Source: Prolixibacteraceae bacterium (GTDB lineage: Bacteria; Bacteroidota; Bacteroidia; Bacteroidales; Prolixibacteraceae). From it: 12,367 nt of DNA. Each line of letters starts with the position of its first letter. Positions within the stretch are counted from its first letter, which is position 1. Below the pieces are notes generated by a model. It saw nothing but the letters and a program-made list of their open reading frames with translations. It was not told the origin of the DNA and did no database searches. The position numbers were made by a program, and so were the translations under genes. The stretch lies in the NCBI GenBank assembly GCA_027451165.1, contig DAIDJX010000077.1, positions 1 to 12,367 on the forward strand, written 5' to 3'. Of the stretch, positions 6,943 to 12,367 are shown piece by piece.

Positions 6943-7143
6943 GTCATTGGCCTTCGCGTCATTGCCCGCCCGACTGAACGACACGGATTAATTAAAATCA
7001 AACGATTTTGTCAGTCGTTCGGGCGGGGTCATTAGCGCAACGCGCGTCATTGGTCATTGAAGCCGGAGGCCAATGACGCCCGTAGGGCAAATGACGCCCG
7101 AAAGGCAAATGACACGAAGTAAATGACGCCGCAGGCAAATGAC
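6943..7143. repeat. Inverted/direct AATGAC array with GNA-loop mini-hairpins
   Basis: Ten copies of a hexamer fill this spacer. GTCATT occurs at 6943, 6958, 7028, 7046 and 7053, then the complement AATGAC at 7072, 7090, 7108, 7122 and 7138. Between the direct copies sit short inverted repeats: GCCCGTAGGGC (7078-7088), GCCCGAAAGGC (7096-7106), ACGAAGT (7114-7120) and GCCGCAGGC (7128-7136). GCCGGAGGC (7062-7070) forms the pivot, where GTCATTG and CAATGAC also pair. Stems differ in sequence and length but stay paired, and the loops read GTA, GAA(A), GAA, GCA, GGA, i.e. C-GNA-G. The first inverted unit, read on the other strand, is GCGAAGGCC, also C-GAA-G; the second (7035-7045) has a GCGC stem with loop AAC. 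It fills most of the 242 bp between punA and prsW. Function unknown. Confidence 0.8.
6965..7027. repeat. Compound palindrome inside the hairpin array
   Basis: CCCGCCCGA (6965-6973) pairs perfectly with TCGGGCGGG (7019-7027). Just inside, GAACGAC (6976-6982) can pair with GTCGTTC (7014-7020). At the centre, AAAATC (6994-6999) and GATTTT (7004-7009) form a second hairpin with loop AAAC. GTCATT lies before (one base) and directly after the element, so it looks inserted between two array units. No T-run follows on either strand; terminator, insertion remnant and structured leader are all possible. Confidence 0.55.
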
Positions 7144-7154
7144 TCTTAACAATA

Positions 7155-7967
7155 TCATATTTCTGAAATAAGTTTTGTTAAAAGCAGTGTCATTTGGGGT
7201 TCAGCTTCTGACGCTACGTGCTGTACTTCGTTGTGGGTAATCTCCTTGATCTGTCCGGGAACCCCGCTGTCGGTAATCACGGAAACCCCGAAAATCCGCA
7301 TTCCGGAGTGGTGGGCCACGATTACTTCCGGTACGGTACTCATCCCGACCACATCACCACCCAGTAACCTGAACATCAAATATTCTGCAGGTGTTTCGAA
7401 GGTAGGACCGGAAACGCCCACATAGACGCCCTCCCTGATTTCAATGTGGTTCGCCAATGCAATCTGTCGTGCTTTTTCACGCAGTTCCGGGTCATAAACA
7501 CGGCTCATATCCGGAAAACGAGGTCCCAGTTCATCCAGGTTGGGCCCGCGGAGGGGATGTTCCGGGAAGAAGTTGATGTGGTCACTGATCACCATGATGT
7601 CGCCCACCTCATAGCCGGGGTTGAGACCACCGCAAGCATTGGACACAATCAGTGTTTTAATACCCAGCTGGCGCATTACCCGTATGGGGAAAGTGACTTC
7701 CTTCATGGTATATCCTTCGTAATAATGGAACCTGCCCTGCATGGCCAGGATTTCTTTGTTTCCCAAAGTGCCCGAAATCAATTTCCCGGCATGACCATCA
7801 ACAGTAGAAAGCGGAAAATTCGGGATTTCACTATAGGATAATTCATCCTTCACCTTAATTTCTTTGGTCAGTCCACCAAGACCGGTTCCAAGGATGATGC
7901 ATAAATCAGCTTTTGTTTGAATTCTTTCTGAAATGTAATTCGCGGTTGATTTTATTTTCTCCAACAT
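7155..7967 (-). CDS. punA: Purine nucleoside phosphorylase (trimeric type)
   Basis: Phosphorolysis of purine nucleosides for salvage, in the cytoplasm. The 270-residue length fits trimeric PNP. Motifs: GTGLGGL (phosphate loop), GHAGKL, QGRFHYYEGY, SNACGGLNP, GPTFETPAEY with E191, VVGMST, and SVITDSG. The last places Asp (D233) 42 residues after E191, the same spacing as human Glu201 and Asn243; the position is normally Asn in 6-oxopurine-specific PNPs, while Asp appears in adenine-specific relatives such as MTA phosphorylase. The start at 7967 (MLEKIK) lies inside the end of lpxK, a 62-bp overlap, and is the natural family start. It forms an operon with lpxK; the array follows its stop after 11 bp. 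Confidence 0.93.
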   Translation of the reverse strand: MLEKIKSTANYISERIQTKADLCIILGTGLGGLTKEIKVKDELSYSEIPNFPLSTVDGHAGKLISGTLGNKEILAMQGRFHYYEGYTMKEVTFPIRVMRQLGIKTLIVSNACGGLNPGYEVGDIMVISDHINFFPEHPLRGPNLDELGPRFPDMSRVYDPELREKARQIALANHIEIREGVYVGVSGPTFETPAEYLMFRLLGGDVVGMSTVPEVIVAHHSGMRIFGVSVITDSGVPGQIKEITHNEVQHVASEAEPQMTLLLTKLISEI

Positions 7968-9003
7968 ACTCCTTTATTTTTTTATCAAATACTTTTCCCT
8001 CCTGATCCGGGAAAGCTACCCGCACCGGCAGGCAATATAATAATTGTCTGATTTCATTCGGTAACAATTGATACCCCATCAAACGGGTCAGGTCTTTCTC
8101 AGTGGTGACAATTATTTTGCCTGTTCCCTTCATTTTGTGGAAATGCTCATCGATCCTGACAACATCGCTTTTTGTATAATAATGATGGTCAGGAAACGAC
8201 AGGATTTCCAGCTGTGAAGAAAAGGGAGTCAGGTAATTTGCCATGTATTCCGGCGCTGCAATCCCGGTCACCATCAGTATAGGGCGCTTTTCCCTTGAAT
8301 CCAGATTTACAGGCGGCGCTTCCGGAAATACCCCTGCCAAAGGACCGTATTCCAGTTTTGTAAAATGGAGTTCCTGGTATGGGAACAAATAAACATCCTT
8401 TGCCATGATCCGCCGGGTAATTGGGGTTACTTCATCCGGGCATTTCGTTACCAGGATCATATTGGCCCTCCTCAACTGGGATGGATTTTCCCGCAGACGA
8501 CCGAATGGCAGAAGATAGTCCTCTTTCAGCGGTTTGTTGTAATCAATCAATACAATGCTGAGACCGGGAGTTATTTTCCGGTGCTGGAAGGCATCATCCA
8601 GAAGTATCACATCAGGCGGTGATGTGAATTTTAATAATTCCCTGACACCGTTTACCCTATCTTCACATACCGCCACCATCGCTCCGGGGAAATTGCGCTT
8701 CACCTGAAGTGGTTCATCCCCCGATTCTTCCACCGTTGAAACAGTTTCCACCAGCCGGAATCCCGTGGTTTTCCGCAGGTACCCCCGGCTCAATACCGCC
8801 ACCCTGAAATCAGGTTGCAGCAGGCGGATAAGGTATTCAATATGAGGCGTCTTTCCGGTTCCCCCAACTGTAATATTTCCGACCGAGATCACGGGAATAT
8901 CAAACTCAACCGATTTCAGAATTCTGAAATCATAGAGCCGGTTTCTTATAGATGTGATAAATCCGTAAGCAATCGAAAAAATAAAAAACAACAGTTTTCT
9001 CAT
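7906..9003 (-). CDS. lpxK: Tetraacyldisaccharide 4'-kinase (lipid A synthesis)
   Basis: LpxK phosphorylates the 4' position of the disaccharide-1-phosphate precursor to make lipid IVA at the inner membrane. The 365-residue length is normal for Bacteroidota. The N-terminal hydrophobic helix (residues 3-18) is the membrane anchor. The Walker A motif GNITVGGTGKTP (42-53), LSRGY, DDAFQHR (136-142, with the conserved Asp and His) and TTEKD (300-304) are all present. The C-terminal tail, KEYVGENKINR and about ten further residues, overlaps punA by 62 bp in another frame. The gene starts only 33 bp from the open frame of the divergent radical SAM gene, and I see no promoter box in that gap, so its promoter may lie inside that gene. 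The conserved neighbour sppA is 1.7 kb upstream. Confidence 0.95.
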   Translation of the reverse strand: MRKLLFFIFSIAYGFITSIRNRLYDFRILKSVEFDIPVISVGNITVGGTGKTPHIEYLIRLLQPDFRVAVLSRGYLRKTTGFRLVETVSTVEESGDEPLQVKRNFPGAMVAVCEDRVNGVRELLKFTSPPDVILLDDAFQHRKITPGLSIVLIDYNKPLKEDYLLPFGRLRENPSQLRRANMILVTKCPDEVTPITRRIMAKDVYLFPYQELHFTKLEYGPLAGVFPEAPPVNLDSREKRPILMVTGIAAPEYMANYLTPFSSQLEILSFPDHHYYTKSDVVRIDEHFHKMKGTGKIIVTTEKDLTRLMGYQLLPNEIRQLLYCLPVRVAFPDQEGKVFDKKIKEYVGENKINRELHFRKNSNKS

Positions 9004-9036
9004 GAATAAGGAAACAGGTCACTAAAATAGTAATAA

Positions 9037-10095
9037 TTGACTGATTATGGAGACATTCAAGACGCAGTAATTAAATGCTTCAGGTGTACATCCAACGATG
9101 AACCTTTTATTATTGAAAAATTGCGTTTGTGCATAAATCTGTCGAAATTTGATGTAAATATCCATCAGATGCAATATCCTGAAATAAAGGCATTGATCAG
9201 GGTCACCACCCAATGCAACATCCGTTGCAGACATTGCTATGTCAGGTCTGGCGAGGAGGACTATGATCAGATAGACCAACCTGAACTCGAGAAAATCGTT
9301 GAAGAACTCTCAAATTACAAGGTACATTCGGTTTGTTTTACCGGGGGACAACCCACCCTGATTGGAAACAGACTTTTGGACATCATCCGTTTTACTTATG
9401 GTTTGAAGAGAAAAACCGGATTTCCTGCTTTAATCCAGGTGACATCCAATGCCGTGATCGGAGAAAATGACCGCATGGCTGAATACTGGGTTCATTCTTT
9501 TCTGAAAGCAGGTCTTGACAGGGTAAGGCTGAGTTGTGACGACTGGCACAGGGAATTTATTCCAAAGGCATCCGAGCAAAGATTTATTGCAAAAGCCAAA
9601 GAGAACAACCTGGATGTCAAAGTTCTACGGGTGGTGAATCCCAATGACAGGCTAGATGAAAATGATGAAACAAATCCTGATGAAAAGGTTTTTGCCCTAA
9701 GGCCCGGGGGACGAGGAAGCAATAAAGCCTTTACCTCAGGATGGAACAACATCCGGCATTGCAGGATATACCAGGGCAGCCATCATCCTCCCAAAATGAC
9801 CCTGTTTATTCATCCTTCCAGAGACATTTTCCTTTGCAATGTGGGAGTACCATTGGACCTGAGTATGGGGAAAATCCTGGATGCCGGCCTGGATAGCTTG
9901 CTTTTCGGAAAAAAAGAAGGGATTCTGGGAATCCTTGGCAGGGAGGATGTAGAGGGATTAGGTTCTTTTAGGCAAGTGAACGGACAGCTATTGGAAAGGA
10001 TGATCAGGGGAAAAGGAAGGTGTTCGGTATGTTCTGAATTAAGAGCAGCAGTGAACAATAATACCCTTTCCAAATCATGCATGTCTTATCAATGA
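9037..10095 (+). CDS. Radical SAM protein with SPASM/twitch-like C-terminal cysteines
   Basis: Radical SAM enzyme, 352 residues from TTG 9037 or 308 from ATG 9169. The [4Fe-4S] motif is C60-x3-C64-x2-C67 (CNIRCRHC). A glycine-rich motif FTGGQPTL follows; the family norm is GGE, here GGQ (103-105). SCDDWHREFIP fits radical SAM beta-strand/loop motifs. Four C-terminal cysteines (C242, C267, C329, C332, the last two as CSVC) could bind an auxiliary cluster, as in SPASM/twitch enzymes. The first 44 residues are encoded by clearly AT-richer DNA and lack an ATG, so ATG 9169 may be the real start; I list the whole open frame. A methyltransferase begins 3 bp after its stop, so they are almost certainly one transcript. 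Substrate unknown: no precursor-peptide-like ORF is visible. This cassette runs against lpxK and sppA, which flank it. Confidence 0.85.
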   Translation: MTDYGDIQDAVIKCFRCTSNDEPFIIEKLRLCINLSKFDVNIHQMQYPEIKALIRVTTQCNIRCRHCYVRSGEEDYDQIDQPELEKIVEELSNYKVHSVCFTGGQPTLIGNRLLDIIRFTYGLKRKTGFPALIQVTSNAVIGENDRMAEYWVHSFLKAGLDRVRLSCDDWHREFIPKASEQRFIAKAKENNLDVKVLRVVNPNDRLDENDETNPDEKVFALRPGGRGSNKAFTSGWNNIRHCRIYQGSHHPPKMTLFIHPSRDIFLCNVGVPLDLSMGKILDAGLDSLLFGKKEGILGILGREDVEGLGSFRQVNGQLLERMIRGKGRCSVCSELRAAVNNNTLSKSCMSYQ

Positions 10096-10098
10096 CAA

Positions 10099-10704
10099 AT
10101 GGAAAACTACAAACTTCAATTGGTTCGCTATTATGACAAGTATGCATCTTCGAGAAATGCTTCTCTGAGGGATTCCTGGAAATGTGATATCCGAAGCTAT
10201 TTCAGGGATTTTCTGATTACCAGGCAATTGGGGAAAATCCTTGAAATCGGATCTGGAACAGGTCAGGACAGTGCATATTTCCGGGATTCAGGATTTCAGG
10301 TCACTGCCATTGACCTTTCGGAAGAAAATGTCATTCGTTGCAAACAAAGAGGCCTGCATGCCCTGGTCATGGACTTTTACCGGATGACTTTCCAGGATCA
10401 GGCCTTCGAAAGTATTTATGCTTTCAATTGTCTGTATCATGTACCCTCCTCAGATCTGAAGGCAATTTTCCAGGAACTGAAAAGGGTTCTGATCTCAGGA
10501 GGGTATATGCTAATCGGACAAAGGGGAGGCATGGCATATGAAGGAGAATATTCCAATGCAAAAAAAACTGAGCCACGGCTTTCAGTCACCTTTGAAAAGG
10601 AAGAATATGAAAGCATTCTCCGGCAATATTTCAGGTTGACAGAAAGCCATGTCGTTTCAGTCAGGGATTATGAATTTCACTGGTTTATTGTTGAAAAACC
10701 ATGA
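10099..10704 (+). CDS. Class I SAM-dependent methyltransferase
   Basis: A 201-residue Rossmann-fold methyltransferase of the Methyltransf_11/25 type. Motif I is ILEIGSGTGQ (47-56) and the ribose-binding acidic residue is D72 in VTAIDLS. A post-motif II segment, YAFNCLYHVP, and a helix with LKRVLISGGYMLIG follow, the usual order. The N-terminal YYDKYASSRN region is a substrate-cap segment of small-molecule methyltransferases. It follows the radical SAM gene by 3 bp and ends 14 bp from the end of convergent sppA. It may methylate the radical SAM product, or be a decoy neighbour with its own small-molecule substrate. Nothing in the sequence identifies that substrate. Confidence 0.85.
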   Translation: MENYKLQLVRYYDKYASSRNASLRDSWKCDIRSYFRDFLITRQLGKILEIGSGTGQDSAYFRDSGFQVTAIDLSEENVIRCKQRGLHALVMDFYRMTFQDQAFESIYAFNCLYHVPSSDLKAIFQELKRVLISGGYMLIGQRGGMAYEGEYSNAKKTEPRLSVTFEKEEYESILRQYFRLTESHVVSVRDYEFHWFIVEKP

Positions 10705-10718
10705 ATTCCCCGGGCCAA

Positions 10719-12367
10719 TCAGTTGATGGCAATATCGTAGGGCATCCGGGCATACAGTCCCTTCATGCCACTGAGTTTTTTTACCTGCTCATAAACAGGC
10801 CAGGCCTCTCCGAGTTCATTCCGGAGAAACCAGGCACGGACATTCTTAGATCCACCCTTCATCATCATGGTAAAGGGATCGGTCATTTCAGGAAGTGAAA
10901 CAATCCGGTAATGGTCCAGTCCGGCCATTTTGGCAGCTTCTTCCACAGCCACATCAAGCCCGCCGAGCGTATCTACCAGGCCAATCTTCAGGGCATTTTC
11001 ACCCGACCAGACTCTTCCCTGCCCGATGGCATCCACGGCTGAAAACTCCATTTTCCGGCCATCCGCTACCCTGGAAACAAACAAAGCATAACCATGTTCG
11101 ATATTTTCCTGCATGAGGCTGCTTTCATAGGCATCCATCGGACGGGTGAGTGAAGGCATATCGGAATGTTCATTGGTCTTTACCACATCGATGGTAATGC
11201 CCAGTTTCTCATTCAGCAGTTCACTTGTATTGGGAATCAGGCCGAAAATACCGATGGATCCGGTAATGGTGTTGGGCTGAGCAACAATTTTGTCAGCTGC
11301 ACAGGCAATATAATAACCTCCGGAAGCGGCCACATTGCTCATGGAAACGACCACTACCTTCTCCTCTGCCGCCAGTTTGACCTCCCGCCAGATGATTTCC
11401 GAATCATAGGCGCTTCCCCCGGGGCTGTCAATTCTTAAAACAATAGCTTTATAGGAGGAATCCTGACGTACTTTCCTGATTTCCCTGGAGAACTTTTCCC
11501 CGCTGATGCCCTCATCACCAGCCAAAGGGGAAATTTCGCCACTTGCATAAAGGACCGCAATTTTTTCCTGCTTGCTTTTGGATGATGGTTCTTTTTTCAC
11601 AGCCACCTTTGCATAATCAACTACCGATATGGAAGGGATTCCCTTTTTTGCAGCGGTTCCGGTAATTTTTCTCAGTTCGTCGAGTACCTGATCCTTATAT
11701 AATAAGGTATCGACCATACCGGCTTCCAACGCTGCCTGACCCCTCCGGAAGGTCATTACCTGGTCGGCCAGATGGTTGAGGGAATCCACCGGAATATTCC
11801 GGGCTTGTGAAATTCCGCCAAGCAGGTGATTCCACATACTGGTCAGGTATACCATACGCTGCTCCCTGCTTTCCGGACTCATTTTCTCCAGCATGTAGGG
11901 TTCCACAGCCGATTTGAATTTGCCATGTCTGATCACTTGTACCTGGATTCCCAGTTTTTCAAGGGCATTTTTGTAAAACATCACTTCTCCCCCCAAACCC
12001 CGGAAATCGATGGCTCCCTGTGGATTCAGCACAATTCTGTCGGCTACAGAGGCAATATAATAGGACTTCTGATCATACAGATCACTATAGGCATAAATGG
12101 GTTTGTCGGATTTTTCCCTGAAGGCTGCCAGTGCATCCCTGATTTCCTCCGCAGCCGCCATACCGCCGTTAAAGGCAGAAACATTCAGGTAAACACACTT
12201 GATCCGTGCATCGTCAACAGCCTTATCCAAAGCCGACAAGATATCGTTCACTCCTGTTTTTCGCACCATTTCAAGACCCGGAATGTTTAAGTCGGCAAAG
12301 GGATCTTCCGGAGCCCGGTCAACTATCTGATTGTCCAGCTTTAACAAAAGCATGGAATTGCTGGCTA
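10719..12367 (-). CDS. sppA: Signal peptide peptidase SppA, 67K type, N-terminus cut by window edge
   Basis: Membrane-bound serine protease that degrades signal peptides after cleavage. The frame is open to the right edge; the first visible residues (ASNSMLLLKLD) match the usual strand just after the N-terminal membrane anchor, so roughly the first 40-50 residues are missing. The N-terminal S49 half carries the catalytic lysine in GKFKSAVEPY (second Lys, codon 11913-11915), matching E. coli K209. The C-terminal half has DSPGGSAYDSEIIW and the catalytic serine in AASGGYYI (codon 11322-11324), matching S409. The 197-residue spacing fits E. coli's 200. The internal ATG at 12353 is not the true start. 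The gene points towards lpxK-punA, but the radical SAM/methyltransferase unit intervenes. Confidence 0.94.
   Translation of the reverse strand, partial: ASNSMLLLKLDNQIVDRAPEDPFADLNIPGLEMVRKTGVNDILSALDKAVDDARIKCVYLNVSAFNGGMAAAEEIRDALAAFREKSDKPIYAYSDLYDQKSYYIASVADRIVLNPQGAIDFRGLGGEVMFYKNALEKLGIQVQVIRHGKFKSAVEPYMLEKMSPESREQRMVYLTSMWNHLLGGISQARNIPVDSLNHLADQVMTFRRGQAALEAGMVDTLLYKDQVLDELRKITGTAAKKGIPSISVVDYAKVAVKKEPSSKSKQEKIAVLYASGEISPLAGDEGISGEKFSREIRKVRQDSSYKAIVLRIDSPGGSAYDSEIIWREVKLAAEEKVVVVSMSNVAASGGYYIACAADKIVAQPNTITGSIGIFGLIPNTSELLNEKLGITIDVVKTNEHSDMPSLTRPMDAYESSLMQENIEHGYALFVSRVADGRKMEFSAVDAIGQGRVWSGENALKIGLVDTLGGLDVAVEEAAKMAGLDHYRIVSLPEMTDPFTMMMKGGSKNVRAWFLRNELGEAWPVYEQVKKLSGMKGLYARMPYDIAIN

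Noticed and set aside
6943..7143. CRISPR array
   Set aside because: Repeats are 6 bp, spacers are short self-complementary hairpins of variable length, and the repeat orientation flips in the middle. No cas genes are near.
7059..7143. Intrinsic terminator for punA
   Set aside because: The hairpins lie after punA's stop, but stems are only 2-4 bp and no T-tract follows on the minus strand. Multiple units and the loop rule are not terminator features.
9098..9136. 12-residue ORF with two cysteines as a RiPP precursor
   Set aside because: Too short for leader plus core, lies inside another open frame and shows no leader or start-site signal.
12351..12353. ATG as the start of sppA
   Set aside because: The frame continues upstream to the window edge with residues typical of SppA after its membrane anchor.

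Overview
The window looks like a chromosomal segment of a Bacteroidota member, probably an environmental Bacteroidales or Marinilabiliales relative. The signs are the 67K-type sppA, lpxK and punA on one strand in the order I remember from Bacteroides and Porphyromonas, a TAnnTTTG-type promoter box, almost no Shine-Dalgarno sequences, a Tat-targeted Gfo/Idh/MocA lipoprotein and serine-racemase-like and PrsW genes. This assignment comes from gene content only. There is no rRNA, tRNA, CRISPR array or insertion sequence.

Left block (1-2948, plus strand): the 3' part of an ApbE-type FAD:protein FMN transferase, a Tat-exported Gfo/Idh/MocA oxidoreductase overlapping it by 4 bp, a small two-helix membrane protein, then a divergent PgeF/YfiH multicopper-type protein. 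An aldo/keto reductase (minus) converges on pgeF. It is divergent from a secreted S9-type serine hydrolase, and the spacer between them carries a promoter box, a direct repeat and a perfect 15-bp dyad.

Middle block (5268-9003, minus strand): a serine racemase/threonine dehydratase-like PLP enzyme overlapping a PrsW intramembrane protease gene, then a 242-bp spacer, then punA overlapping lpxK by 62 bp. Nearly the whole spacer is an unusual array: ten copies of the hexamer AATGAC (five inverted, then five direct) separated by tiny hairpins whose stems vary but stay paired and whose loops are almost all GNA on one strand. A larger compound palindrome splits the array.

Right block (9037-12367): a plus-strand two-gene unit (radical SAM enzyme with extra C-terminal cysteines, and a class I SAM methyltransferase 3 bp downstream) sits between lpxK and sppA, which are both on the minus strand. 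I read it as an accessory cassette inserted into the sppA-lpxK-punA neighbourhood. Its substrate cannot be told from the sequence. The sppA gene runs off the right end.

Most genes are ordinary housekeeping or envelope functions. The two things most worth a second look are the GNA-loop hairpin array (6943-7143) and the radical SAM/methyltransferase cassette (9037-10704).
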